Source: Hymenobacter plasmatis
GTDB lineage: Bacteria > Bacteroidota > Bacteroidia > Cytophagales > Hymenobacteraceae
Length of the DNA: 64,000 nt
Assembly (NCBI RefSeq): GCF_020711255.1
Contig: NZ_JAJFAW010000003.1
Span: 203,517 to 267,516 of the forward strand
Direction of reading: 5' to 3'
Below are positions 25,814 to 36,906 of this stretch, one piece after another. The notes beneath the pieces were generated by a model, which was not told where the DNA came from, did no database searches, and was given only the letters and a program-made list of their open reading frames with translations. Numbering within the stretch: the stretch's first letter is position 1; the number at the start of each line of letters is the position of its first letter. A program made the position numbers and the translations under genes.

Positions 25814-26368
25814 ATGTCGCCTTCCGAACCCCAATCCTTGCCCCTGGCCCTCCCGCCGCCCGCGCTGCCACGCTCCTGGCTGCGCCGCCGCGTGCTCGAC
25901 CCGCTCTTCGACCTGCTCAGGTCCGGCCTGTCGCCTGAAAAGTTGGCGCTCACCGTGGGCTTGGGGGCGGCCGTGGGCCTGGTGCCCGCGTTGGGCATCA
26001 CCACGGTGCTCAGTGCGGCCATTGCCTTGCGCCTGCGCCTGAACGTGGCCGCCATGCAGCTGGCCACGCACCTGATGACTGCCTTTCAGCTGGCGATGCT
26101 CATTCCGTTTCTGCGCGCCGGGGCCATCATCATGGGCCAGGGCAAGCAGGTGGCGCACCTCACCATTGACCGCCTGCGCCAGCTGATAGCGCACGAGGGG
26201 TGGGGCGCAGTGGGCCGCCTGCTGTGGCGGGCCGAAGTGGGCGCGCTTCTGTTGTGGGCCGCAGCGTCGGTGCCGCTCGTTGCGGTTGTCTATTTTGTGC
26301 TGCGCTCCGTGTTTCGGCGCGTCGCCCGGCGGCAGGCCGCAGCCGTCAGCGAGCAAACCGTGGCTTAA
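25814..26368 (+). CDS. DUF2062 membrane protein
   Basis: 184 residues from ATG at 25814; the longer frame adds seven residues. After a Pro-rich N-terminus the DUF2062 core follows: LLRSGLSPEKLALTVGLGAA and GLVPALGITTVLSAAIALRL, then two further hydrophobic helices (AMQLATHLMTAFQLAMLIPF and ALLLWAAASVPLVAVVYFVL). The family is of unknown function and is often linked to glycosyltransferases, which is not the case here. Its stop overlaps the stop of the convergent FMN reductase by 4 bp. Confidence 0.85.
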   Translation: MSPSEPQSLPLALPPPALPRSWLRRRVLDPLFDLLRSGLSPEKLALTVGLGAAVGLVPALGITTVLSAAIALRLRLNVAAMQLATHLMTAFQLAMLIPFLRAGAIIMGQGKQVAHLTIDRLRQLIAHEGWGAVGRLLWRAEVGALLLWAAASVPLVAVVYFVLRSVFRRVARRQAAAVSEQTVA

Positions 26369-26892
26369 AAAGCCAGCAGCGCCACCGCCTGCTCCCGCAG
26401 CAGCTGGCGCGAAAGGTCGTGGTTGAGCTCGTCTTCCTTGTTTAAATCTTGCCCGATAAACGGTAGGCGCACGCGCTGGGGCAGCACGGCCGTGCCAAGG
26501 TACATGAGGATGTCGGTGAGGTGCGTCATGGCCAGCAGGCCGCCTTGGCCCCCATTGCTGAGGCCCACGAGCGCGGCCTTTTTCCCCCAGATGCCGCCCG
26601 GATATGGCAATCCGTCAATAAAAGCCTTCAGCACGCCGGGAAACGAGCCGTTGTATTCGGGGGTGATGATGACGATTTTATTGCCGGCATCGAGCATGCG
26701 GGCCAGGTGGTTGAACTCCGGGTTGGTGCCCACCTGGGCATATAGGGCCGTGGCGATGAAATCGACGGGCAGCTCGGCCAGGTCCAGGATTTGATTGGCG
26801 GCCCCCAGCTCGGTGAGCATAGCACTGTAGTAGTTGGCAATGCGGCGGGCGCGGGAGTTGGGCCGGTTCGTGCCAGCGAGGAGGGTTATCAA
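26365..26892 (-). CDS. NAD(P)H-dependent FMN reductase
   Basis: About 175 residues from TTG at 26892; the upstream open frame belongs to the MFS gene's shadow, and no ATG lies between. Flavodoxin fold with the phosphate-binding loop LLAGTNRPNSRARRIA and the flavin loop ITPEYNGSFPGVLKAFIDGL (the PEYNGS motif of the FMN_red family), then GKKAALVGLSNGGQGG. It reduces FMN, azo compounds or chromate in characterised relatives. The start is uncertain and could differ by a few codons. Cytoplasmic. Confidence 0.85.
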   Translation of the reverse strand: MITLLAGTNRPNSRARRIANYYSAMLTELGAANQILDLAELPVDFIATALYAQVGTNPEFNHLARMLDAGNKIVIITPEYNGSFPGVLKAFIDGLPYPGGIWGKKAALVGLSNGGQGGLLAMTHLTDILMYLGTAVLPQRVRLPFIGQDLNKEDELNHDLSRQLLREQAVALLAF

Positions 26893-26968
26893 AACGGAAG
26901 GGCGCAGTAAGAATAAGCTAGAGGACAACAGAAAACCCAAGTCAGGGTTTCGGCAGGGCAAAGCCGGC

Positions 26969-28201
26969 TCAACCTGTGGGGGCCGCGGCGGGCTGCTCCC
27001 GGCGGGCCGCCAGCCATGCCACTGCCGCCAAACACAGCGCAAACCACGCCCAGGGCAGGCGTAAATCCAACACCGACAGCCCACCGAAAACCACGGCAGT
27101 CGAGAAGCTGGCCAGCGCCTGAAACGCCTGGTTCAAGCCAAAGATTTCGCCCCGGTCGGCCTCCGTAGTGTGGCGCGCCAGCCGGCCCTCCAGCAGCCCC
27201 TGAATCAGGGAGAGCGTGAGGCAATCGAGCGTGACCAGCACGTAGAAGGCGGCTTTGGAAGTGCCCACCAGCCCGTAGCCGAGCAGCACGGGCGTGCCCA
27301 GCACCGCGAGCCACACAACGGCGCGGCGCTGATTGAGGCGGTCGGCAAAGCGGGTGTAGAAAAAGTAATTCAACACAATGCTCAGGCTCCCGAAGTACAT
27401 GAACAGGTAGGAAATACCCCGGGCATCAAGCTGCAGCTCGCCCATGCTCACAAACGGCACGAAGTAGAAATAGTAGCCCGTGCTGAGCGTGAGGGCTACT
27501 TGCGTGAGCACAATGCGCCGGATGCCGGGGTTGCTGGCGTTTTTGGCCTGCAGCCGGGCCCAGAGCGTGAGCGGGTTGATGGCCAGGCCCAATTCGGTGC
27601 GCAGCTCGGCGCCGCGCACGCCGTTGCGCTGCCGGTGGGTTTCGGGCAGCCAGAAGCTCAGCAGCACGTTCAGCGCCGCCAGCCCCACCGCCAGCCCAAC
27701 TACGTAGCCCGCCTGCTGCCCCGCCGGCACCTGCAGCACCGTGAGCAGCAAGCCCGCCGCCATGGGCCCTAGTACAAAACCCAGCGAAATAATGGCGCCC
27801 TCAATGCCCAGGTTGCGAAACAGGCGCTCGGGCGGCGAAACATCGGTAATGGCCGAGCGCGCCGTGGCGTACATGCCGTTGGTGAGGCCATCGGAAGCCC
27901 GGTTCACAAAGTACAGACCGGCGCGCACCGGCAGCAGTAGGGTGTTGGCCAGCAGCGTGCCCGCGGCCGACAAGATGAAAATGGGCCGCCGCCCGTAGCC
28001 GTCGCTCAGCCGCCCCAGCAGCGGCGCCGAAAAGAGCTGCACCCCCAGAAACAAGCTGGTGCCCACCGACAGCCACAGCTGCGGCTCGCGCAGCCCCCGC
28101 ACAAATTCCGGCATCACCGGCCCCACCGCCGCGCCCACCACCACATCCAGCAAAATGATGGCATACAGCAGCGGCAGCGTGCGGGCGGGTAGGGGAGGCA
28201 T
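26969..28201 (-). CDS. MFS transporter (TetA-like, DHA1 type)
   Basis: 410 residues from ATG at 28201, with 12 predicted helices. The loop 2-3 signature GRLSDGYGRRPIFI is the canonical MFS DRxGRR-type motif, and LGPMAAGLLL (motif C-like) in helix 5 points to an antiporter of the drug-efflux type. Substrate unknown. A TTATTTTG box ends 4 nt before the ATG. It is followed 76 bp later by the FMN reductase on the same strand. Confidence 0.87.
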   Translation of the reverse strand: MPPLPARTLPLLYAIILLDVVVGAAVGPVMPEFVRGLREPQLWLSVGTSLFLGVQLFSAPLLGRLSDGYGRRPIFILSAAGTLLANTLLLPVRAGLYFVNRASDGLTNGMYATARSAITDVSPPERLFRNLGIEGAIISLGFVLGPMAAGLLLTVLQVPAGQQAGYVVGLAVGLAALNVLLSFWLPETHRQRNGVRGAELRTELGLAINPLTLWARLQAKNASNPGIRRIVLTQVALTLSTGYYFYFVPFVSMGELQLDARGISYLFMYFGSLSIVLNYFFYTRFADRLNQRRAVVWLAVLGTPVLLGYGLVGTSKAAFYVLVTLDCLTLSLIQGLLEGRLARHTTEADRGEIFGLNQAFQALASFSTAVVFGGLSVLDLRLPWAWFALCLAAVAWLAARREQPAAAPTG

Positions 28202-28382
28202 AAGGCAAAATAAGGCCCTAATCAACTGGTATTGGCCCTGCCCGGGCTCAACCGTAGCGGCAAGGAGGCAACCCCATTGGGCGGCGGCTCGTCTAACCGA
28301 CCTTTGTTATAAAGGCACCAAGGAGCTGGCTAAATGCCCCTGGGCCTTTTATCCGAGCCGAAGTTGAGCTGATTTCTGCGCC

Positions 28383-28390
28383 TACTTTTG
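28383..28390 (+). promoter_or_regulatory. -7 box TACTTTTG upstream of the YbjJ-like MFS gene
   Basis: TAnnTTTG match 38 bp before ATG 28429, with a TTG 16 nt further upstream. Confidence 0.5.
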
Positions 28391-28428
28391 TGGGCGGGTA
28401 GCGGGCTTGGTCGGTGCTTGTTTATGTT

Positions 28429-29586
28429 ATGAGTGAAGTATTGATACTGCCGCGCACGTCGCCCACGCGGGCGCGCATTGCCATCGCGCTGTTCTTTTTT
28501 GTCTCGGGTTTTGGCTTTGCTACCTGGGCCTCGCGCATCCCTATTATTCAGCACCAGCTTGGGCTGAACGAAGCCCAGCTTGGGGCCGTGCTGCTGGCCC
28601 TGCCGGCCGGCCTGATGCTGACCCTGCCCGTGACGGGAAAGCTGCTGCAGCACTTCAGCAGCCGGCAGGTGATGCTGGTGGGAGCAGTGTTTTTCAACAT
28701 GGCCCTGGGCCTGCTGGGCTTTGCCGAGCACACCTGGCAGCTGGCGGTGCTGCTGTTCTGCTTCGGCTCGTCGCGCAATCTGCTCAACCTCTCCGTGAAT
28801 GCGCAGTCGGTGGGCGTGCAGGCTATGTACGGTCGGTCCATCATCGCCACGTTTCACGGCATCTGGAGCGTGGCGGGCTTTGCGGCCGCCGGCCTTGGGG
28901 CGCTGCTAATCAAGAGCGACGTGCCAACTGCCTTCCACTTTGTAGCTGTTTCGGTGGTGCTCACGACTGCGGCGCTGCTGTTTTTTCCAGGCAGCCTGCC
29001 GTTGCCGCCCTCGCCGCGCGCCCGGTCACCCTTTTCCTGGCCCGAAAAAACCGTGCTCAAGTACGGCCTCATCACCTTTGCGTCCATGGCCTGCGAAGGC
29101 ACTTTCTACGACTGGAGCGGCGTGTACTTCGCCCAGGCCGTGCACGCGCCCAAGAACGTGGCGCCCTTTGGCTTCGCTATCTACATGGTGGCCATGACCT
29201 CCGGGCGCTTCCTGGGCGACTGGCTCGTGGGCCGCTTCGGCATCAAACCCATCCTGCAAGCCAGCGGCGTACTCATGAGCACGGGCCTGCTCATGGCCGC
29301 CGCCTTTCCCACGCCCTTGCTGGCGGGCCTGGGCTTCGTGCTGGGCGGCCTTGGGGTTTCGTGCGTAGTGCCGCTGGTGTTTAGCCTCGTCGGCAAGGCC
29401 AACCCGCTGGGGGCCGGCACCGCCATCGCCTCAGTATCCACCGTCAGCTACTTTGGCTTCCTGATGGTGCCGCCGCTGGTGGGTTTCGTCGCTAAAGCCG
29501 CTAACCTGCGATGGTCGTTTGCGCTGGTGGCCCTGTTGGGTGGCTTGGTAATTTGGATGGTGCCCAAGCTTCGAGATGAGGCTTGA
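28429..29586 (+). CDS. MFS transporter, YbjJ-like
   Basis: 385 residues from ATG at 28429. Twelve helices. The N-terminal FFFVSGFGFATWASRIPIIQ followed by LGLNEAQLGAVLLALPAG is characteristic of the YbjJ/FucP-related group in which the first helix carries WxxRIP. The second half shows SMACEGTFYDWSGVYF and a conserved GRFLGDWLVGRFG. The substrate is unknown; relatives are suggested to export or import small organic solutes. Its terminator lies inside the palindromic repeat pair downstream. Confidence 0.88.
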   Translation: MSEVLILPRTSPTRARIAIALFFFVSGFGFATWASRIPIIQHQLGLNEAQLGAVLLALPAGLMLTLPVTGKLLQHFSSRQVMLVGAVFFNMALGLLGFAEHTWQLAVLLFCFGSSRNLLNLSVNAQSVGVQAMYGRSIIATFHGIWSVAGFAAAGLGALLIKSDVPTAFHFVAVSVVLTTAALLFFPGSLPLPPSPRARSPFSWPEKTVLKYGLITFASMACEGTFYDWSGVYFAQAVHAPKNVAPFGFAIYMVAMTSGRFLGDWLVGRFGIKPILQASGVLMSTGLLMAAAFPTPLLAGLGFVLGGLGVSCVVPLVFSLVGKANPLGAGTAIASVSTVSYFGFLMVPPLVGFVAKAANLRWSFALVALLGGLVIWMVPKLRDEA

Positions 29587-29619
29587 GTAGCGGAGTGGGC
29601 TTGGGAGGCCTTAGCCGTG

Positions 29620-29782
29620 GCACCTCACCCCCGGCCCCTCTGCAATAGAGAGGGGAGCCTGACGATAATCCATTAAGAAGCCCCAACTCAATTGAACTGG
29701 GGCCTTCTGTTTTTAGAAATTGAGCTAAAATTTGAGCCGTGGCTCCCCTCTCTATTGCAGAGGGGCCGGGGGTGAGGTTCCC
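29620..29782. repeat. ORF-less copy of the CTCACCCCC repeat pair
   Basis: Left copy 29620-29659 (CACCTCACCCCCGGCCCCTC then a GCAATAG-looped hairpin) and right copy 29741-29782 (GGCTCCCCTCTCTATTGCAG ... GGTGAGGTTCCCC) are inverted, about 80 bp apart. The outer bases match the DUF559-associated repeats at 9.7-10.3 kb, but the loop differs (GCAATAGA in place of AAAAAA). The spacer encloses a transcription terminator. Confidence 0.9.
29676..29714 (+). terminator. Terminator of the YbjJ-like MFS gene, nested in the repeat pair
   Basis: AGAAGCCCCAACTC / GAACTGGGGCCTTCT stem with an AATT loop (one mismatch or bulge), followed by GTTTTTAG. Confidence 0.7.
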
Positions 29783-29805
29783 CACGAGGCGAGCTTCCTC
29801 GCGGC

Positions 29806-29840
29806 ACAAAAAAAGCGCGACGGTTTCCCATCGCGCTTTC
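29806..29840 (-). terminator. Terminator of the sdhCAB operon
   Basis: AAAGCGCGA / TCGCGCTTT stem with a 10-nt loop; on the minus strand it is followed by a run of T. It lies 20 bp after the sdhB stop. Confidence 0.85.
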
Positions 29841-29860
29841 CTAAAACTAGTGCATTGTGC

Positions 29861-30646
29861 TTACGCCAGGTTGTTCGACGTAGCCTTGGCTACGATAAAC
29901 TCACGGTTCAGCATGGCAATGTTCTCAAGCGAAATGCCCACGGGGCACTCAGCAGCGCAGGAACCGATGTTAGTGCAGGCACCAAAGCCTTCCTTGTCCA
30001 TCTGGGCTACCATGTTTTCCACGCGAGTCTTGCGCTCGGCGTGGCCCTGGGGCAACAGCGCGAGCTGCGAAACCTTGGCCGAAACAAACAGCATGGCCGA
30101 GGCATTCTTGCAGGCCGCTACGCAGGCGCCGCAGGCAATGCAGGTAGCCGCTTCAAACGCGCGGTCGGCAATTTCCTTGGGCACCGGAATCTCGTTGCCA
30201 TCGGGCACGCCGCCGGTATTCACGCTGATGTAGCCACCGGCCTGAATGATGCGGTCGAAGGCCGAGCGGTCTACGCTCAGGTCTTTGTTGACTGGGAAAG
30301 CGTTGGCGCGCCAGGGCTCGATGGTGATGGTGTCGCCATCCGAGAACTTGCGCATGTGCAGCTGGCAGGTGGTGGTGCCCTTCTCAGGCCCGTGGCTGCG
30401 GCCGTTGATGAACAAGTCGCACGAGCCGCAGATGCCTTCGCGGCAGTCGTGGTCGAACGCTACCGGGTCTTCGCCGGCGTGCAGCAGGTCTTCGTTGAGC
30501 ACGTCGAGCATTTCCAGGAACGACATCTCGGGCGAAATGTCCTTCACTTTGTACTCCACAATACGTCCTTCGGTGTTGCGGTTGGGCTGCCGCCACACGT
30601 TCAGGGTCAGGTTCATCGGTTTGGCGTTGGGATTGGAGCCGGCCAT
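29861..30646 (-). CDS. sdhB: Succinate dehydrogenase/fumarate reductase iron-sulfur subunit
   Basis: 261 residues from ATG at 30646 (a second candidate is MNLTLNVW ten residues on). Carries the three Fe-S clusters of complex II: the plant-type [2Fe-2S] site [20 protein letters not shown] with a further Cys in TTTCQLHM, the ferredoxin pattern [14 protein letters not shown], and [15 protein letters not shown]. Transfers electrons from FAD in SdhA to quinone at SdhC on the cytoplasmic face of the inner membrane. Last gene of sdhCAB, separated from sdhA by a 126-bp gap that holds a palindromic repeat. Confidence 0.96.
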   Translation of the reverse strand: MAGSNPNAKPMNLTLNVWRQPNRNTEGRIVEYKVKDISPEMSFLEMLDVLNEDLLHAGEDPVAFDHDCREGICGSCDLFINGRSHGPEKGTTTCQLHMRKFSDGDTITIEPWRANAFPVNKDLSVDRSAFDRIIQAGGYISVNTGGVPDGNEIPVPKEIADRAFEAATCIACGACVAACKNASAMLFVSAKVSQLALLPQGHAERKTRVENMVAQMDKEGFGACTNIGSCAAECPVGISLENIAMLNREFIVAKATSNNLA

Positions 30647-30662
30647 ATAGTTAGTTCTCGTT

Positions 30663-30764
30663 TGTCATGCTGAGCCTGCGAAGCATCTACCCCCGCATGG
30701 GCTCGTTGGGTTGGTAATGAAACTGGCGCTGGCGTGAGAAGATGCTTCCTTCGTCAGCATGACA
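30663..30764. repeat. Palindromic repeat inside the sdh operon (GTCATGCTGA family)
   Basis: TGTCATGCTGAGCCTGCGAA at the left and AGATGCTTCCTTCGTCAGCA at the right form imperfect inverted arms around about 50 bp. It fills nearly the whole sdhA-sdhB gap, so it is co-transcribed and could fold in the mRNA, changing SdhB yield or 3' stability. Confidence 0.88.
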
Positions 30765-30772
30765 GGTGATTC

Positions 30773-32707
<1,935 letters not shown>

Positions 32708-32809
32708 AGAATGACTGATTGAAGGAGAGACTGAGTGAACCGTGGTAAGTACAACAGCGGAACCGGGCAGGTGTTAGCCCAGGCCAGCCATTTTACGGCA
32801 CATTATCAA

Positions 32810-33562
32810 TTAGAAAGCCGAGGCCACGGTGTGAACGAAAGTCGGCGCGTTCAACGCCAGTTCGCCCAGGTCATTCGTGAACAGGAAAAAGTATAACGGC
32901 ATGGCGGCAAAGCCGGCCGACACCACCACGGCAAACACGTAGCCGGCGTACTTAATAAGTGGCATGTACTTGCGGTGGTTCAGGCCCAGGGTCTGGAAGC
33001 CCGAGCGGAAGCCGTGCCACAGGTGATAACCGAGGCTAATCTGGGCGGCCACGTAGAGCAGCACATACCACCAGATGTGGAACGAGGATACCACGGCCAT
33101 GTATAGGTTGTCGTAATCGCGGTATTCGGGGTTGTCGCCGCCCATTTTCTCCAGGCCACCGAAGCGGGCGCGCCAGAAGAAGTTGTAGAGGTGCACAATC
33201 AGGAAAATCAGGATGATGGAGCCCAGGATGCCCATGTTGCGGGACGTCCACTCCGAGTTCTGCTCGGCTTTCCACTGCGCGTAGCCGTGGCCGCGGGCGG
33301 CCTTGTTGCGGCGCGTGAGAGCAAAGGCCTCGTAAATGTGAAAGCCAAAACCCAGCACCAGGCCCCACTCGATGGTGCGGATAACCGGGTTGGTGCCCAT
33401 GAAGTGGGAGTAGGCGTTAAACGCGGCCCCACCGTCGTGCTTGAATAACTGCAGGTTTCCTACAAGGTGGACCACCAGGAACGTGCACAGAAACAGGCCC
33501 GTGAGGGACATGATTAGCTTCCGGCCGATGCTGCTGGTTAATGTTTTTGTTATCCAACTCAT
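32810..33562 (-). CDS. sdhC: Succinate dehydrogenase cytochrome b subunit (type B, fused)
   Basis: 250 residues with five hydrophobic segments; this single subunit replaces SdhC and SdhD and binds two haems b (b558 family). Visible: SIGRKLIMSLTGLFLCTFLVVHLVGN with the first haem His, GFGFHIYEAFALTRRNK with a second, FLIVHLYNFFWRARFGG, SFHIWWYVLLYVAAQISLGYHLWHG with two more. Anchors SdhAB to the inner membrane and reduces menaquinone. First gene of the operon, with the best promoter of the window in front. Confidence 0.95.
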   Translation of the reverse strand: MSWITKTLTSSIGRKLIMSLTGLFLCTFLVVHLVGNLQLFKHDGGAAFNAYSHFMGTNPVIRTIEWGLVLGFGFHIYEAFALTRRNKAARGHGYAQWKAEQNSEWTSRNMGILGSIILIFLIVHLYNFFWRARFGGLEKMGGDNPEYRDYDNLYMAVVSSFHIWWYVLLYVAAQISLGYHLWHGFRSGFQTLGLNHRKYMPLIKYAGYVFAVVVSAGFAAMPLYFFLFTNDLGELALNAPTFVHTVASAF

Positions 33563-33605
33563 ATAGTAGCCAAACTGAGGAAATGAAGAGGTGTGTTTAT
33601 GGTGC

Positions 33606-33637
33606 CAAAGGTAGGCCCCGCCCGCTAACCGAACAAA
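33606..33637 (-). promoter_or_regulatory. sdhCAB promoter: TTTG-N20-TACCTTTG
   Basis: Minus strand: -33 element TTTG (33637-33634), 20-nt spacer, -7 element TACCTTTG (33613-33606), matching the Bacteroidota housekeeping consensus in both boxes and in spacing. It leaves a 5' leader of about 40 nt before the sdhC ATG at 33562. Confidence 0.8.
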
Positions 33638-33878
33638 GTGCCGGGGTAATTAGCGGCGCTGGGGAACTCTTTTCAAAAAACAATGCACGGCGTGGTGAAT
33701 CTATCCGCTTCATGCATCGTTTACCCGCACAGGCGCGTTATGTCTTTACTATGTCTTACTAGGACGATTTGCTGGTAAGATAACCCGTTCCGGGTGCTAA
33801 ATGTTAGGTTTCTACTGCCGTTTAGCTGCGGCAGTCAGGACTTGAGCTGTACTGGTTTTTACTTGTTATCAGGTTGGT
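33638..33878. other. Intergenic region upstream of the first CHU_C protein
   Basis: No ORF or RNA gene supported. It has a small hairpin CTGCCG-N8-CGGCAG (33819-33838) and the sequence AGGTTGGTATGATA around the start codon that is repeated before the paralogue at 37106. The promoter must lie here but no good TAnnTTTG box is seen. Confidence 0.5.
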
Positions 33879-36845
33879 ATGATACACTTTACACTACCTC
33901 GGGTATGGGGGCTGGCGCGGGTAGTGCTGGTCGTACTGGCTGGGCTGGGCCTGCTGCCGCAGGCCGCCTGGGCCAGCCACCTCCGGGCGGGCGACATTCA
34001 GGCCAAGGTCGACACCACGGCCAACCCCAACCCGCGGCGTGTGTTTTTCAAGATGGTGCTTTATACCGACAACGCGTCGAGTGTAAAACAGCCCACCGCG
34101 ACCATCTTTTTTGGGGATGGCACGTCGAGCTGCAAAGACGGGATACCCCGCCTGGGCGGCGAGCGGCCCATCCCGGGCAGTCCCGATACCAGCCTCAACA
34201 TCTACCTGTTTGAGCACACCTTTCCTGCGGCCGGTAGCTACGTGGTTAGCTTCATCGGAGAGAACCGCAACCGGGGCGTGCTGAACATGGACCAGTCCGA
34301 CAACCAGTCGTTCTACATCAGCACGCGCATCACGCTGGACCCGGCCCTTGGGCTGAACCACTCGCCCGTGCTCACCGCGCCGGCCGTAGACAAAGCTGGA
34401 GTGAGCCAAGTATTCTTGCACAACCCGGCCGCCTACGATGCCGATGGTGACTCGCTGGCCTTTCATCTGCGCAGCAGCCAGTGGGTGCCGGCCGGCATTG
34501 ATGGGACAGTTGGAGGGGCACCCTGCGCCGGCTCCGGCGCTGGTACCGGCAACAACCAGCCGGCTCCTCAAACCACCATCAACTTTCACCTTCCCAACGA
34601 CCTTATCATCACAGGTTCCAGCAACCCGCCGGTGCAGGTATTCTACAATGGGGTGCCGCCTGGCAGGATAGGCGACGCCGCCATCTTCGTGCAGGACGTG
34701 AACACCGGCCAAATTACGTGGAATGCGCCGGTCAAACCAGGGTTCTACAACGTGGCGATGGTGATAGAAGAGTGGCGACGCACGCCGCTGGGCCGGCGCC
34801 TGATTGGCGAGGTCATTCGCGACATGCAGATTATCGTGTCGGCTACAAATAACATCCGGCCAACCCTGACTATCCCGGCCGACATCTGCGTGATTGCTGG
34901 CCAGCCCGTCACGGGCCAGGTCTCGGCCGTCGACGGCGAGGCGCCGGGCAGCACGGCCCCGACGCCCATCAGCTTGTTTGCTTACTCGGGCATCATTCCC
35001 CCCGCCACGTTCCGGCAGACGACCCAGGGACCGCCGGTGGCCCAGGGCACGTTCTCCTGGCAGACCGACTGCAGCAACGTGGCCCGCCTGCCTTATCTGG
35101 TCGTCTTTAAAGCCCAGGATACGCCCAGCCCGTCGCCAACTAACCCGCCGCTGATTGACGAGAAGACCTGGCGCATTACCGTCATCGGGCCCGCGCCCCA
35201 AAACCTGCGGGCCACCCCCACGGTGGGCACGGGCACCAACCCCAACAGTGTGCGGCTGGACTGGAATACCTACCAGTGCGCCAACGCCTCGCGCATCTAC
35301 ATCTACCGGAAAATAAACCCGTCTAATTTCCAGCCCGGGCCCTGCGAAACCGGCATTCCCCCCTCGGCAGGCTACACCCTGGTGGGCTCTGTGCCTGCCA
35401 ATGCCACCACTTTCACCGACAACAACACTAGCCCCAACGGCACGGTGCTGGGCCTTGACCGGGGCCAGACGTACTGCTACCGCATCTACGCCGAGTTTCC
35501 GCTGCCGGCCGGTGGGGCCAGCATTGCCTCGCAGGAGGCCTGTACCTCGTTCCCCGGCGCTGCCTCCCGGCTGGTGAAGGTGGACGTGGAGAACACCGGC
35601 GTGACCACCGGGCAAATTCAGGTGTGCTGGACCAAGCCGCGCCAAGCCCCTGGCACCACGCTCGATGGCGCCCCCAGCTATGTACTCTCGCGTGGGGAAG
35701 GACAGGCACCGACCACTTTTGCCACGATTGCCACCATCACGACGCTGGCCGATACGTGCTTTACCGACACCGGTATCAACACGCAGGACAAGCAGTTTAC
35801 TTATAAGCTGGAGTTTGTGCGCACGTTTCCGCCGTCCGATAACCGGGCCCCCATCCGGGAGGCGGCGCCCACGGCCAGCAGCGTGCGCACCACCGCCGTG
35901 CCTGCCAACGTGGCCGCCACGGGCGTGACGGTGAGCTGGACCTACAATGTGCCCTGGGACAACACAGCCAAGCCAGCAGCTATATACCGCCGTACCGGCA
36001 ACACGGGCGGCTTCGCGCGCATTAACACCGCCCCAACCACCGCCACCGGTGGCACTTACCAGGACAATGACCCGGCTTTGCGCAAAGGCGAAACCTACTG
36101 CTACTACGTGCAGACCGATGGCCAGTACCCGGGCATCAGTTACCTCAGCTCGCTCCTGAACCGGAGCCAGGTGCAGTGCCTGGTGCTCACCAGCCCACCG
36201 TGCAAGCCGGTGCTTTCGCTGCGGGCGACGAACTGCGACAGCCTGGCCGGGCTGGCCGAGTTCCCGACCCTGACCCAGCGCTACGCCAACCGCCTGAGCT
36301 GGAGCCTGAGCGCCTTGCCGGCCGGCTGCGACGCCACCATCGCCTCCTACCGCCTCTACTACCGGCCCACGCCCACCGGGCCCTTCGCCCTGCTGGCCAC
36401 CACCGCGCAGACTTCCTACACGCACGCCGACCTGGAGTTTTCCGGCGGCTGCTACGCCGTGCAGGCCGTGGCCCCGAGCGGGCTGGTGAGCGACACGAGC
36501 AACGTGGCCTGCCAGGACAACTGCGTCTTTTTCAAGCTGCCCAACATCTTCACCCCCAACGGCGACAACCAGAACGCCGTGTTCCGGCCCAAGAACTACA
36601 GCCCCATCCGGCGCATCCACTTCCAGGCCTTCAACCGCTGGGGCGTGAAAGTCTTCGAGAACACGACCACCGCCGCCGACCGCGTGCTCATCAACTGGGA
36701 CGGCGGCGGGCCCGTCTCTGAAGCGGGTGGGGGCACGGCGCCCATGGTATCGGACGGCATCTATTATTACCTCGCGGAGGTGGAGTTTGCCGACTTTGCC
36801 AACACCAAGCGCACCTACAAGGGCTGGGTGGAAGTGGTGCGCTGA
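33879..36845 (+). CDS. Large secreted protein with CHU_C (T9SS type B) C-terminal domain, copy 1
   Basis: 988 residues. Signal peptide ending AAWAS (about 33), then ASHLRAGDIQAKVD, a start shared by many cytophagal surface proteins. PKD/Ig-like and FN3-like modules fill the middle (for instance NVAMVIEEWRR, RPTLTIPADICVIAG, NLRATPTVGTGTNPNSVRLD, and YRLYYRPTPTGPF). The gliding-motility-associated C-terminal domain begins near residue 890: LPNIFTPNGDNQNAVFRPKN, FNRWGVKVFE, DGIYYYLAEV, KGWVEVVR. It is expected to be exported by T9SS and to attach to the cell surface. Tandem paralogue of the next gene. Confidence 0.9.
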   Translation: MIHFTLPRVWGLARVVLVVLAGLGLLPQAAWASHLRAGDIQAKVDTTANPNPRRVFFKMVLYTDNASSVKQPTATIFFGDGTSSCKDGIPRLGGERPIPGSPDTSLNIYLFEHTFPAAGSYVVSFIGENRNRGVLNMDQSDNQSFYISTRITLDPALGLNHSPVLTAPAVDKAGVSQVFLHNPAAYDADGDSLAFHLRSSQWVPAGIDGTVGGAPCAGSGAGTGNNQPAPQTTINFHLPNDLIITGSSNPPVQVFYNGVPPGRIGDAAIFVQDVNTGQITWNAPVKPGFYNVAMVIEEWRRTPLGRRLIGEVIRDMQIIVSATNNIRPTLTIPADICVIAGQPVTGQVSAVDGEAPGSTAPTPISLFAYSGIIPPATFRQTTQGPPVAQGTFSWQTDCSNVARLPYLVVFKAQDTPSPSPTNPPLIDEKTWRITVIGPAPQNLRATPTVGTGTNPNSVRLDWNTYQCANASRIYIYRKINPSNFQPGPCETGIPPSAGYTLVGSVPANATTFTDNNTSPNGTVLGLDRGQTYCYRIYAEFPLPAGGASIASQEACTSFPGAASRLVKVDVENTGVTTGQIQVCWTKPRQAPGTTLDGAPSYVLSRGEGQAPTTFATIATITTLADTCFTDTGINTQDKQFTYKLEFVRTFPPSDNRAPIREAAPTASSVRTTAVPANVAATGVTVSWTYNVPWDNTAKPAAIYRRTGNTGGFARINTAPTTATGGTYQDNDPALRKGETYCYYVQTDGQYPGISYLSSLLNRSQVQCLVLTSPPCKPVLSLRATNCDSLAGLAEFPTLTQRYANRLSWSLSALPAGCDATIASYRLYYRPTPTGPFALLATTAQTSYTHADLEFSGGCYAVQAVAPSGLVSDTSNVACQDNCVFFKLPNIFTPNGDNQNAVFRPKNYSPIRRIHFQAFNRWGVKVFENTTTAADRVLINWDGGGPVSEAGGGTAPMVSDGIYYYLAEVEFADFANTKRTYKGWVEVVR

Positions 36846-36873
36846 CGTATCAACCATTTGGTATATAAAAATA

Positions 36874-36906
36874 AAAGGCCGTTCCTGTAGGAACGGCCTT
36901 TTTTGG
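36874..36906 (+). terminator. Terminator after CHU_C copy 1
   Basis: AAGGCCGTTCC / GGAACGGCCTT stem with a TGTA loop followed by TTTT, 28 bp after the stop. Confidence 0.9.

Noticed and set aside
29620..29782. Considered as an IS element
   Set aside because: No transposase ORF and no room for one; it is an inverted repeat pair around a terminator.
33894..36857. 987-codon minus-strand open frame opposite CHU_C copy 1
   Set aside because: Almost full-length antisense shadow with His/Arg/Gly-rich sequence and no motif; the plus strand encodes signal peptide and CHU_C domain.
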